This document shows positions 50,812-61,865 of a DNA stretch of 64,000 bases, piece by piece (position 1 is the stretch's first letter; each line of letters opens with the position of its first letter). The DNA is from Luidia sarsii (taxonomy: Eukaryota > Echinodermata > Asteroidea > Paxillosida > Luidiidae). Made by a program: the position numbers and the translations under genes. The notes beneath the pieces were generated by a model that saw only the letters and a list, made by a program, of their open reading frames with translations, was not told the origin of the DNA and ran no database searches. The stretch is taken from contig OX465107.1 of the NCBI GenBank assembly GCA_949987565.1, forward strand, positions 3,327,308 through 3,391,307, written 5' to 3'.

Positions 50812-51390
50812 CTTGGTCTCGATTCGGCGGTTGCGCTAACTGGAATTTGGGTGTAAAACTTAATGGCCAACTTCAAAAGCCTTCGATTCCCGAGTGTGAT
50901 TGTCAGTCAATAACCGATTGATCATAGAGCTATCGTGCACTGTCCGAATCAATTTTTTTTTTAATATGTTAATGATCTACCTTGTGGCCTGAGAGACCCT
51001 TGGACGCATTACCGTCGGTCACAAATTAAGAGGGACTGCACAAAGCTAGGCCTATCTCGGTTAAATCAGAGTTTCGTAATGAGCCAAGTCCAGGTCGGAT
51101 AATCAGTACAGCAGATTGAACTTTACCCCCCCCCTACTCTTCCCCCGGAGACTAACAATGGAATTATAGAAACAACTCGGGCCCGGACCAGTGTTGTTTC
51201 CGATTCTGTCCTTCCCGTGTTTGTACCCTAGCGAAACAATGGAACTTTAAAGGTATAATGCGCAGTGTTGATATAAAAGCGAAATTGCAAGCCACGTCAT
51301 AAATTATTATGAAATCTTTTACCGGCTCTGAGGTCTATACGGCATTATTAACAACCCAACTAAGGCACCGATTTGCTATACTATTATAAT

Positions 51391-51652
51391 TGTGACCCGG
51401 CACATCATAATGAAGAATAACCCCCACTTTTGAGATTTTGAGATATTTTAATGATGTGAAGGAGTGTATACGTACCATTAGCTTTCAAATGATATCAAAA
51501 TTTCCTCCAAAACATTAACTTTCCGAAAATACAAAAAAATAAATGATAATTTTTAATCGAATAATTGAGAAGATACTTTGACTTTAGGCGTTGTTTACTC
51601 GAAAAGTGTTTTGGTGGGATATTCCTCATGTCGCTGTGCCGCGCCGGGTCAA
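51391..51652. mobile_element. MITE with GTGACCCGGCACA ends, copy 2
   Basis: It starts TGTGACCCGGCACATC and ends GCTGTGCCGCGCCGGGTCA. The interior matches the inverse of 4660-5106 (AGATACTTTGACTTTAGGCG, GTGTTTTGGTGGGATATTCC). It is shorter through internal deletion. Confidence 0.75.
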
Positions 51653-51684
51653 CATTTTAAACGAAGCAGGGGCTTGTGTGGGAC

Positions 51685-51795
51685 GTTCGCGGTGACACCG
51701 TGTAGGCCCTAAATCATCTCTCTCGGGAAGGAGTATACTGTCTTCTGATGAGAGCCGGCTGCTCGACGTTTCAGGCACTTATAGGGTGTACTCTG
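51685..51795 (+). repeat. Dispersed repeat family B, degraded copy
   Basis: TTCGCGGTGACACCGTGTAGG and GATGAGAGCCGGCTGCTCG in the same order as 22450-22530, followed by GGGTGTACTCTGCC. Confidence 0.5.
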
Positions 51796-52367
51796 CCAAG
51801 TTATCGAGGCGTGAAGACCACAGTACGCCATTTGCTACCCTCATAAGGGCATTTTGTATGCGCTGTTGCAATCGGTCCATTATATATACAGTGCAGCAAT
51901 ACGCGCCTTTGCACGTAGCAATTTCAGCCGTATTATGTGATACCTTTGCTGTAGTACAAATCTCAAGATAGAATTAGAAAATAGCAGAAAATTAAGACAA
52001 TTGCTACAATTAGCGTTTTATTCACAAGGAGGTGGCAAAAAAAGCTCAGAATAAGACATATCCCGAATTACCGAAGACTTTAAACACTGATCATGCCTTT
52101 TCAATTTTTAGATAATTATATGCTGATTTTGTGTATACCTAAATTGTTTTTGACAGAAACGACCCAGCAGGCGTAGTACCTTTAAAAATAAAGATTGGCA
52201 GTTTGCCAGCTGAAACAGGTTCAAGGATCACATGATTTGACAAACTGATAACAAAGAAGGTTAAGGTCATGCCACCACACACAAAAAATCATGCAATGAA
52301 CAAACTAATGAAGGGTGCATAAAATAGGCATGCTAGACAGATTACACGTAGGTCGGGCGGTCAGCTC

Positions 52368-52800
52368 AGGGAGGCAGGCAGGCAGGGCAGGGCAGGGCAG
52401 GGCAGGGCAGGGCAGGGCAGGGCAGGGCAGGGCAGGGCAGGGCAGGGCAGGGCAGGGCAGGGCAGGGCAGGGCAGGGCAGGGCAGGGCGGGGCGGGGCGG
52501 GGCGGGGCGGGGCGGGGCGGGGCGGGGCGGGGCGGGGCGGGGCGGGGCGGGGCAGGGCAGGGCGGGGCGGGGCAGGGCAGGGCAGGGCAGGGCGGGGCGG
52601 GGCGGGGCGGGGCGGGGCGGGGCGGGGCAGGGCAGGGCATGACAGGGCAGGGCAGGGCAGGGCGGGGCGGGGCGGGGCGGGGCGGGGCAGGGCAGGGCGG
52701 GGCGGGGCAGGGCAGGGCAGGGCAGGGCAGGGCGGGGCGGGGCGGGGCGGGGCAGGGCGGGGCGGGGCGGGGCAGGGCGGGGCAGGGCAGGGCAGGACAG
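52368..52800 (+). repeat. (GGGCA)n/(GGGCG)n G-rich pentamer array
   Basis: About 85 pentamers in blocks that switch between GGGCA and GGGCG. Runs of GGG every five bases fit the G-quadruplex pattern on the plus strand. A looser (GGCAG)n tail continues to about 52912. Confidence 0.95.
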
Positions 52801-53321
52801 GGCAGGCGGGACAGGGAGGCAGGCAGGGAGGCAGGTAGGGATGCAGGAAGGCAGTGAGGCAGGAAGCTGAGACAGGGAGGCAGGGCAGGCAGGCAGACAG
52901 GCAGGCATAGTCACAGTTCTTCCTGCATAATGATGTTAAATTGCCTGTTGTTTCTCGGCCACAAAATGGAATAGAAAGCTTGTAGCAAGCTTGTAGTTGA
53001 AAAACATTTGTAACAATTCTCAGCGCAAATCATTGCATTGTCCGGGAAAACATTTTGATAAATTAAATTAGTAAAAATTAAAAATATTATACTTTTTTGT
53101 CAAAAGAATTAAAACAATTGCAAACAATGGGTAGGACTAGTGGGGAATAGACTATTCCGCACCTTTCCCTTTTAACTAAACGGTTTTGAATAATTGTTAG
53201 AAGTTCATACTAGTAATAACTGCGAAATTCATACTACGCGAAACAAATATTATTATAGGGAACGAAATAAAAAAAGGTACATAATGTCCCTTTACAGCCG
53301 TAGTAGTATTTGGCCTTAACC

Positions 53322-53518
53322 TCACAATGTACATGTACACAATGTACATGTGCATGTACATGTACAACTGTACAGTGTACATGTGTACATGTACGTGTAG
53401 AGTGCAAATACATGTACATGTACATGTACAAGGACAGATGACTACATGTACCTGTACATGTACATGTACATGTGTCCGGTACTTCATGTACATGTACATG
53501 ATTGTACATGTATGATAT
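53322..53518. repeat. (ACATGT)n array 1
   Basis: Self-complementary TGTACATGTACATG sequence with interruptions. Open frames on both strands (Met-Tyr-Val-His type) are artefacts. Confidence 0.9.
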
Positions 53519-53754
53519 ACGAACTGCCCTCTACTTTTTTGGTCCAAGGAATAACAGGGGTGTCAAATTCAAGTCAAGCACAATAAAAAACAATGGGTAG
53601 TGGGAAATAGAATACATTTCATTCTTATTCACATTCTTATATTTATTCATTCTTTTTATTTCGTTCAAAGAATTAAACTAAAAATACTTATGTAATAATA
53701 ATTTAAAAAAATATTAAAAAATACTTATGTCCTATCACAGTCTCCGTATTACTA

Positions 53755-53900
53755 CATGTTGTGCCTGTGCATGTACATTGTACATGTACATGTACATGTA
53801 GTACATGTACATTTACATGTACATATGTACATGTACATGTACATGTACCAATGTACGTGTACTGTACTTCATGTACATGTACATGTACAGCACACATGTA
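53755..53900. repeat. (ACATGT)n array 2
   Basis: A second block of TGTACATGTACATG 240 bp downstream of the first, with A/T-rich DNA between. Confidence 0.9.
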
Positions 53901-54140
53901 CCAAGTATAGACTACGTCTTCGCCGAAGACTGACGAGGGTGAGTTGACGTTTGGTTGGGAAGAGAGTTATAACCGATTAGCACCCATTTCTTAACTGTTA
54001 GTGGTTGGTATTTGTGATATTAGAATCACTTTGCTGTGCTAGTCTTGCCGGTACGTCGTCTTATTCGCGTAAATAGCACAGGCCGTGTCTTTTTTATTCA
54101 TATTTTTGACGACCGTCAGTACTCTACAGAGTACAGATAT

Positions 54141-54285
54141 AGTCCGAGTAACTTGGACCCGACAAGTCACCCTTTTTTTTATCGAATTTTGAAATTTTGA
54201 GTTTCGGGTGACTGTCACCCGAATCTCAAAATTTAAAAATTCGAGAGGAAAAAGGGTGACTTGTCGGGTCCAAGTTACTCGGACT
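54141..54285. mobile_element. Palindromic MITE (AGTCCGAGTAACTTGG), well preserved
   Basis: AGTCCGAGTAACTTGGACCC, GACAAGTCACCCTTTTTTTT, centre TTCGGGTGACTGTCACCCGA, and the inverse arm. It is the same family as in intron 1 of the JmjC gene. A fragment (TTGGACCCGACAAGTCACC) recurs at 54502-54520. Confidence 0.9.
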
Positions 54286-54604
54286 AGTGCAAGTCTTATT
54301 TTCGTCAAGTGGTTGACAACGGCTATTGACTATGAGTATTGTCTGCATAAAAGTTTAAAACCATAACAATACTATGTTATTATTAATTATTAGGTGGTCT
54401 ATTAATTTACTATTATTATTAATTATATTAATATTATTTATCATTTTATGGTCTACATTTTTCCAAAGTTTTACGCTGAGGCTAGTCGAACCGACTCCGA
54501 CTTGGACCCGACAAGTCACCACTTTTTTTCTCTCGAATTCACTGCAACATATCTCCGTGAATATATGCTGGACGGAGTGTCTAACCAGAGCCTTAGTCCA
54601 GTCT

Positions 54605-54734
54605 AGTCCCACTTACTGGGCCGCTAGGAGCTCCCCTTAAACGAGTTTTGAGGTTGCCTGTCGCGCTAGTGCGACAGACAACCTCAAAACTCGTTTAAGG
54701 GGAGCTCCTACGTAGCGGCCCAGTAAGTGGGACT
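54605..54734. mobile_element. Palindromic MITE (AGTCCCACTTACTGGGCC), copy 2
   Basis: Arms of about 50 bp as in 35677-35785, around a centre with its own hairpin (TGTCGCGCTAGTGCGACA). Confidence 0.85.
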
Positions 54735-54770
54735 TGTTCCAGTCCTCTTTTCTCGGCCACTTTATAAATT

Positions 54771-54954
54771 CGCAGTGGCTGTTGTTACGGCAGTCGTCCG
54801 TGTGGTTCCCTGACTTAACAGTATTTATCAGGATGTTTAGCTCTTGGAACCAGACTATCAGCTAATACTACTGGTTCAACCAGCCTGCAATGCTGACGAA
54901 ATACAATCAAGTCAGGGAACCACACGGACGACTGCCGTAACAACAGCCACTGCG
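54771..54954. mobile_element. MITE with CAGTGGCTGTTGTTACGGC ends, copy 2
   Basis: Same ends as 10282-10463. The interior (GGTTCAACCAGCCTGCAATG) is the inverse of the first copy. Confidence 0.8.
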
Positions 54955-54985
54955 AATTGCTTCAGTCAGTTGGATTCTTGTGCCT

Positions 54986-55030
54986 TTCAGAAAGGCCCTG
55001 CAAGGATTCAAAGGTCAGGCCCTCTAGTTG
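54986..55030 (+). mobile_element. Short Penelope-like tail fragment
   Basis: TTTCAGAAAGGCCCTGCAAG, then GATTCAAAGGTCAGGCCCTC; strongly diverged. Confidence 0.4.
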
Positions 55031-55146
55031 TACTCATTTCGTTGGTCCAGTGACATGAATGTTGCATTGCGATGATTGCTTTACGTGATTTCAACCTGTC
55101 TGTCTCTCGTTCCGTCTGTTGCCGCTGTTTAGATCCTCGGCGAGTC

Positions 55147-58100
55147 ATGACGTCGCTGTTTATCAGTGAGGAGCTGGCCGAGGTGAAGAAGAAATGTCTG
55201 GACGAAATCCAGGGCTCGGAGATCATTGCCTGCCACCCTGTCTCTGTCAGAGTGAAAATCACGTAAGGCCCGGATATCGTTTTGTAAATGCTTGTAGGCT
55301 TTTTGGTGTACCCCAACCGGGTTTACTCTCAGCTCTCCTCTCCTCCCCTCCCCTTCTCTTCCCTTCCCTCTCCTCCCCTGCCCTGCCCCTCCCCCTGCCC
55401 TGCCCCTCCCCCTGCCCTGCCCTGCCCTGCCCTGCCCTGCCCTGCCCTGCCCTGCCCTGTCCTGCCCTGCCCTGCCCTGCCCTGCCCTGCCCTGCCCTGC
55501 CCTGCCCTGCCCTGCCCTGCCCTGCCCTGCCTTCCCCTGCCCTCTCCTCTCCTTCCCTTCCCTTCCCTCTCCCCCTGCCCTGCCCCTCCCCCTCTCCTGC
55601 CCTGCCCTGCCCTGCCCTGCCCTGCCCTGCCCTGCCCTGCCCTGCCCTGCCCTGCCCTGCCCTGCCCTGCCCTACCTTCCCCTGCCCTGCCCTGCCCTGC
55701 CCTGCCCTGCCCTGCCTTCCCCTGCCCTCTCCTCTCCTCCCCTTCCCTTCCCTCTCCCCCTGCCCTTCCCCTCCCCCTGTCCTGCCCTGCCCTGCCCTGC
55801 CCTGCCCTGCCCTGCCCTGCCCTGCCCTGCCTTCCCCTGCCCTGCCCTGCCCTGCCCTGCCCTGCCCTGCCATTTCGTTTCCCCAAGCCCTTATTTTGAC
55901 CTTGACATTTTTTCTTCTCTGCTGTAGACGGACAGACTTTAAGAAGCTGGACGCTTGCCTGCAGTTCTCGGAGGGTTATCCCGACACGCCCATCGTGATC
56001 GAGATCAAGAGCAAGACGATCCCGGAGAGACTGCGGGAAAGACTGGTCAAGGTCTGCGACGAGGAGGCCGCCAAACGTTTGGGGAAGCAGCAGGTGAGTA
56101 TCGGGAGGCCGGACTCTCGGGAGAGGAGGAGGGGAGCGAGCGCGTCCTCCCTCCCACGGAGATAACGATAATGACAACAATTGTTTTTTTGTTTTCAGCA
56201 GGCAGTCGGGTAAAGCACTGAGCATGCGGTGCGGATGAGTATATACGATGAGCATGCAAATGTTTCCGCAATTCATGACGACTATAATTTTCCTTGATAC
56301 TCGCAGTCAGCTAAACCGTCAGCTCGTCAAAATAAAGGACACCACCAGTAGATGTTTGGTGAGATTTTATGGCAAGCCCTCATTGGCTTTCTTATACTGA
56401 ATGGCGTAGGATGCAGAATGAGTGCTGCCATTGCTCAAATGATTGTGGACAGTCTTCTCTCCCTCCCCCTCTCTCTCTCCCTCTCCCCCTCTCACTCTCT
56501 CTCCCTATCCCTCTCTCCCCATCTCTCTGTCTCTCTGTTTCTCTCTTTCTCCCTCTCTCTCTCCCTCTCTCCCCTCCTCTCTCTTTACCCTCTCTCTTTC
56601 CTCGTTCTTCCCTGTCTCTCTTTCTCTCCTCTCTTTATCCCTCCTGTTTTCTCTTCACTCCCTTTACTCTCTCCCTCCCCTCTCCCTTCCCTCTCTCTCT
56701 CTCCCTCTCTTTCTGTCTCTCTCTCTCTTCCTCCCCCTCTCCCTCTCCCTCTCCCTCTTTCTCTCCCTCTCCCTCTCCCTCTCCCTCTCCCTCTCCCTCT
56801 CCCTCTCCCTCTCCCTCTCCCTCTCCCTCTCCCTCTCCCTCTCTCTCTCTCTCTCCCTCTCCCCCTCCCCCTCCCCCTCCCTCTCCCTCTCCCTCTCCCT
56901 CTCCCTCTCCCTCTCCCTCTCCCTCTCCCTCTCCCTCTTCCTCTCCCTCTCCCTCTCCCTCTCCCTCTCCCTCTCCCTCTCCCTCTCCCTCTCCCTCTCC
57001 CTCTCCCTCTCCCTCTCCCTCTCCCTCTCCCTCTCCCTCTCCCTCTCCCTCTCCCTCTCCCTCTCCCTCTCCCTCTCCCTCTCCCTCTCCCTCTCCCTCT
57101 CCCTCTCCCTCTCCCTCTCCCTCTCCCTCTCCCTCTCCCTCTCCCTCTCCCTCTCCCTCTCCCTCTCCCTCTCCCTCTCCCTCTCCCTCTCCCTCTCCCT
57201 CTCCCTCTCCCTCTCCCTCTCCCTCTCCCTCTCCCTCTCCCATCCCATCTCTCCCTTCCTGTGCAGGTGTTGCCTATTCTGAAGTTCATCCGGCAGTTTC
57301 TGGACGACAACCCGCTGACGCCATGCAGCGAGGAGCTGGCCTACATCAAGAGGGAGCTGGTGCAGGAGCAGGACATCTTCAAGCTGAGGCAGAGGGCCGG
57401 CGTCCTCCTCTACACCATCCGCACGTCCGACTACTACCTCAAGGTCAAGCTGACTGTGCCTGACAACTATCCCCAGGAGCAGGTCCAGTGAGTAGAGTTA
57501 TTTGTGGCGAGCTGCGGAGCAGTGCGTGCCTTTGTTATACCGATTTTGTATGTCCGTCTAGCTGGCCGGCTGGCCGCATGCAGATGTTTGTTTTTGTTCA
57601 GATTTGGGGGGGATATACGGTAATAAACATTCAAAAACCTCAATTTGTGTGCTGTTAATGTTTGAGGCCCTATACAGCATTGGTAAAATTCAAAAGATTG
57701 CCACAATTTGTTCTTTAGACCATTAACCCTTACCTTCCTAAATCCTCAGAAATCCTCTGGGCTAAAGCAAAGGACTTCAGAGGATTGAGGCTGAATAGGT
57801 TATGAAGGTTCCAAGGATTTCAGAGGATTGAGGCTGAATAGGTTGAGAAGTTTGGAAGGATTTCTGAGGATTGAGGCTGAATGGGCAAACTACTGGAGAA
57901 GGATTTGGGAGGATTTAGGCTGCATGGGGTTCGACTGAAATGAGGATTTCAGAGGATTGATTCTCAAACTGCATTGGGGTCTGTAGTTATGCTCGTGGGC
58001 AAACTCACCCACGAGCTGCTGGCCATTCCCATTCCCTGGCTATGAGGATTTCAGAGGATTGAGGCAGTGGGCACCACAGTTTTTGTGTACGGTGGCAAAT

Positions 58101-61100
58101 TTCAGAGGATTTCAGAGGATTGAGGCTGGTAGCCCAAATTTCTTACTCAAAATCAGAGGATTTCAAAGGATTCAGGTAGGTTCCTAGCAAAAAGGGTCTA
58201 GGACATTAGGGTTAAACATTCAAAACAAGAAATCCTGCGAAGGTATTACCTCAAATGGTAAACTGAGAAAGAAGAAAAGGGCAAAAAAAAACGTCACGGT
58301 TTTCACACCGTCTGTAGTGTAAGAAAAAATGTATTACTCGTGAGTATTAAATCATTTGTCGATGTTTGAGTGAAGATTTCTCGAGAAGTACAGCATCCCA
58401 GACCGTAAGATTTCAACATGAGGGTTCTATCATGACCACCTACTTTGTAAATTATAAGGAAATACATGTATGTGAACATCAATGTTTTTCCAATTTTCCC
58501 AATGTTGTATTGGTCTTTTAAGGCTGCAGTGAGCCATAACAGCTTCACTGTTCTATTTTTTTTCTTCAAGAAATATCATGAAAAAAGCAATGATATCAAA
58601 GCTTGCAATTGTTTTCCCCCGTATTCACCTCTTCGTCTTCTTGCCGACTGTTCCGCAGGGTGGAGGAAGTGGAGAACAACTTTCCGGAGATGTTCATCCG
58701 CATGTTCCTGTCCCAGGCCATGGAGATTGCCCGGCAGTGTGTCACGCCTCCGCTCAAGAAGAAACCCAAGTATGGTCGAGCGTCATCACCGCTAGAAAAA
58801 AAAAAATAAAAAAAAAATTAGGGCCCGTACCTCCCGATTGCCAGAACTCCCAGCTTGGGGCATCTTTCTGTGTACTCTTAGACTCTTAGGATGTTTTCAG
58901 AACCACACATACTCACAAAAGAGAATTTTGCATGGTGTTACTGCAAACCTATTCCTTCTTCTTTTACATCTTCGACTCAATCAAAGTTTCCCGCGACAGA
59001 AAGTCTGCACTAAAAAGTGCCGGGTTCGAATCCAGCCCGAGCTGCCTGATTTTTTTTTTTCATCAGGCATCGGGCAAAGCACTGGGCACTCGGTGCTTAT
59101 CACGTCGAGTGGGGCGGACGCTCATTGAATTACATTCTCCTCGACGCAAGCGTGCATGTTATATCTAAGGCCGTGTCCGAAACGTGGCTTCCCTAGCTAC
59201 GGCTAGGGCTAATTGTCTTCGCATCTCCGCATATTTCCAATAGGTGGGAAGACCTAGTCCTTAGCTCTAGACGCCCGTTTCGGACACGGCCCTGAGAAGA
59301 GTCCTTCCAACCTCCCTTGTGACCAGACCCACTCAACCATGAATGACTAGACGTGACTATGACCAACACAGACACATACATAGACATGCACCAGTCCATC
59401 GACTACTTGAATAAAACAACTTTGTGACTTTTGTTTTGTTTTTTGCCTCTGCACAGGGATCCTCCGTTTGAGTGTAAACCCTCGCTCCAGCCCGTCTGCG
59501 AGTTCCTAGTCCGGGAGTGTGCGCGTAGGTACCCCATGGAAATGTGCCATCTCTGCCACGAGAAAGCCTTTCCCAAGAAGCCCGAGGTAATTTGTGCATT
59601 GCTATTTGGAGGGGTGGGAGGGGGGCGGGGGATTAGAAATGGCCATGGGGCCACTTCTTAGTGCCTAAGATGGCCTCACAAGGGTTTTTGAATAATGCGC
59701 CATTTTCAAAACTCAAATTGAAATGGCAAGGAAAAGAAAAGGAAAGAATTTTTTTTTTATAGATATAACATGATGTTTGCATCGATTATAATGAATCGAT
59801 TTGATGAATATTGGGCAAACCCTCATTGAATTACATTCTCCTCGACGCAAATATCATGTTATATATAAAGATGCTACGCGGTACCCGCTGTATACAGTTT
59901 TCGAATCTGCCGCACGACCTCGACCAGCTCGGTTGAGGGACCCGTTCCCCCCCACCCCCTCCTCCGCTTTGACTCCAATCTTCCATCTCGATTGTCCGCA
60001 GCACGTCAAGAACGACCCCATGCACGGCCGGCACATTGAGTGGATGTACTGCGGCCACTTGTTCCACCACGGCTGTCTGGACGAGTACATGAAAACCCCA
60101 CCGTTCACAGGTACGGAGCCCCCCCCCCCCCCCCCCGCTTAAACCAGATGCTTACAGCCAATGGTTGTAAACCTGGGGCCAATTTCATAGAGCCGCTTAA
60201 AGGAATAGCACATCATTGGTCGAGGTCAAAGAACAGCATCCGTACATTGTCTGATCCAACATATGCATGAAATAGCACACCTGTGAAAATTTCAGCTCAA
60301 TCCGCCAACCGAGTCTCGAGAAAATCGTGAAAAACCACTTCATTTGTTTCGCGAAAATGCAGCAATCAACGCCGTACTGTTCCAAAAAATAGTCTAGATC
60401 TCGGTGAGACGTAAACTATTTCTTTTACTCATTTCTCCCAAAATTTTAGCCAGAAATATTTCAGTGCGAGGTTTATACTATAACCATCTTCAACCTGTAT
60501 AAGTTTCATGTAAATCTGTGAACATTTCTGTTTTTCGATCTTACCAATGTTGTGTAGGGGCTTTAAGCGCCGAAACTGGCTTAGGCATGAAAAACCTTCC
60601 TCAATAAAATCAGGTTGCCATCCAAAGTTCCACTTGTATTTCATGCGACACAACCAATTATTGGATTGCAAATCAAGTACAGCAAAGCATGAGGTGAAAT
60701 CTGGCTGGCAATCTCGTTTTAACCCGGAAAGAAATTTCTTGCTTAGTAGATTTTCACGCTTAAGCAGCTCTATGAAATTGGGGCCTGGCTACAGCAGCTC
60801 GGGGATCTCACAAAGTGGATGCAGCTTCAGCTTCTTCTTCTTCTCTTCTTTTTTTTCAATTCAAGTGAAATTCAAATGAAAAATGAAGAAACTACGTTAG
60901 ATTCTGGAAGAGCGGAACACTCTCGTAGTTATGTTTAAATTGGGCCAGATAGGACCGAGACTATTACTATTAGGTCTAGCTCATTCCAAAAACGTGGTCC
61001 CCCAAAAAAACCCAGCAAACTGCAGAGTTTTCATTTGGGAAGAAATGCAAACAAACGGAAGATTTTTTTTATGAATTAACAACAATTGAGAAAGGTCCTG

Positions 61101-61470
61101 CTAGGATCGAAACGTCAGGCCCACTAAATTTTGAGACTTGCATTTTGGTAATTTTAGTCAGTAAGCAGTTTGCAACATTTTTGTTTATAATAACAATTAA
61201 CAATTACGTTTATTTTGATGCTGCACAATGGACTCTACATAGTGATATTGAATTTGACGTACATGTACCCAGTGTAAAGGCTGTGCTTTGTTTTGTGTGT
61301 GTGTGTGTGTCTGCATCCCGTCTTGAGCAGGCGGCAAGAAGTGTCCCGAGTGCGGCAAGAGGTTATACCACAACAAGTGGAACGTGACGCCGCAGCTGGC
61401 TGAGGATCGGTGGGCGCACCAGCAGGCACGGCAGCGAGAGCTGGAGGAGGTGACGGACTTTTTACAATAA
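55147..61470 (+). CDS. Tandem RWD-like plus RING-H2 protein, probable ubiquitin ligase
   Basis: Coding exons 55147-55262, 55928-56093, 57267-57487, 58659-58769, 59457-59586, 60002-60110 and 61331-61470 join in frame to 330 residues. An acceptor (CTGTTTAG) 14 bp before the ATG implies an upstream, probably non-coding, exon. Residues 8-110 look like an RWD domain (start [21 protein letters not shown] at 56-60, then a helical [14 protein letters not shown]). Residues 116-195 look like a second, diverged RWD/UBC-like half ([15 protein letters not shown]). The RING has C235, C238, C265, H267, H270, C273, C289 and C292, the C3H2C3 order, ending [13 protein letters not shown]. Such proteins recruit E2 enzymes and transfer ubiquitin; substrate and location cannot be read here. 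RNF25 and RNF14 also combine RWD and RING, but the tandem arrangement and spacing differ, and I cannot name an orthologue. Two pyrimidine arrays fill introns 1 and 2. Confidence 0.85.
55345..55872 (+). repeat. (CCCTG)n pentamer array in intron 1
   Basis: Long runs of CCCTG interrupted three times by CCTCTCCTCTCCTTCCC blocks, so it is a higher-order repeat. The G-rich strand is the minus strand, opposite to 52368-52800. It ends 55 bp before exon 2 of the RWD-RING gene. Confidence 0.95.
56455..57252 (+). repeat. CT-rich and (CTCCCT)n array in intron 2
   Basis: An imperfect CT tract to about 56730, then nearly pure (CTCCCT)n for about 500 bp, ending 14-26 bp before the exon 3 acceptor of the RWD-RING gene. 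Confidence 0.95.
57738..58190. repeat. Interspersed direct repeats (GGATTTCAGAGGATTGAGGC)
   Basis: At least eight copies of GGATTTCAGAGGATTGAGGC or close variants are spaced 20-90 bp apart in intron 3 of the RWD-RING gene. The unequal spacing is unlike a simple satellite. Confidence 0.8.
59015..59165 (+). mobile_element. tRNA-derived SINE (family 2), second copy
   Basis: B-box-like CCGGGTTCGAATCCAGCCC, GAGCTGCCTGATTT, CAGGCATCGGGCAAAGCACT and a 3' part ATTGAATTACATTCTCCTCG. That 3' part is repeated alone at 59822-59850. Intron 4 of the RWD-RING gene. Confidence 0.6.
59169..59291. mobile_element. Palindromic MITE (GGCCGTGTCCGAAACG), complete copy
   Basis: The ends GGCCGTGTCCGAAACG and CGTTTCGGACACGGCC are exact inverses. 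Length 123 bp. Intron 4 of the RWD-RING gene. Confidence 0.85.
61087..61187 (+). mobile_element. Penelope-like 3' tail, single arm
   Basis: TTGAGAAAGGTCCTGCTAGG, ATCGAAACGTCAGGCCCAC, TTTTAGTCAGTAAGCAGTTT and GCAACATTTTTG, nearly identical to 47640-47745. Intron 6 of the RWD-RING gene. Confidence 0.75.
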
Positions 61471-61744
61471 GGGGGGGGGGGGGCGGGGAGGTCGGAGTAG
61501 GACCTCCCTCGTACATTCGCACACCCTCAGGGCGAGCCTCCTCAGCGGCGGGCCGGTGGGTCGAGGGGGGGGCCACTCTCCGTCTCTCTTGCTCTGACGG
61601 AGGTAGAGTCGGCGGCGACGACAACAACTACGGCCCTCTCCCTCCTCCTCCCCGAGCGATCTCGTCTGGCCCCCCGTCTATTATGCAAGCTCTGTAGGTT
61701 TATTTATTGTTCGACACCGCGGGATTCCCGTAGCTTGCGCAACC

Positions 61745-61865
61745 GACGCTCGATTTCGTCAAAACTCGTCGCGACTTGCGGCCAATCGCAAGACGATTAG
61801 CGATGCGCTGGAACCATGCGACCGATTGCAACTTTAACCACCGTAATCGAGTTACGATACATCAT
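61745..61865 (-). repeat. Dispersed repeat family D, copy 3
   Basis: On the plus strand ATTTCGTCAAAACTCGTCGC, AATCGCAAGACGATTAGCG and GGAACCATGCGACC are the inverse of 21640-21740. A poly-T run (61866-61892) follows. Confidence 0.55.

Larger units (their letters stand above)
50812..55132. other. Spacer between the ependymin-related and RWD-RING genes
   Basis: The two genes are divergent, so promoters must lie near the edges, but no motif stands out. The middle is dominated by G-rich pentamer and ACATGT arrays and four MITE-like insertions. 51.8-52.3 kb and 52.9-53.3 kb are A/T-rich unique-looking DNA. Confidence 0.5.

Noticed and set aside
52315..52912. Gly-Arg/Ala-Gly repeat frames over the G-rich pentamer array
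   Set aside because: Pentamer repeat read in different frames; no splice or start evidence.
56455..57252. Open frames of 200-380 residues across CT and CTCCCT arrays
   Set aside because: Simple-sequence artefacts. Only the terminal exon (57267-57487) is real coding sequence.
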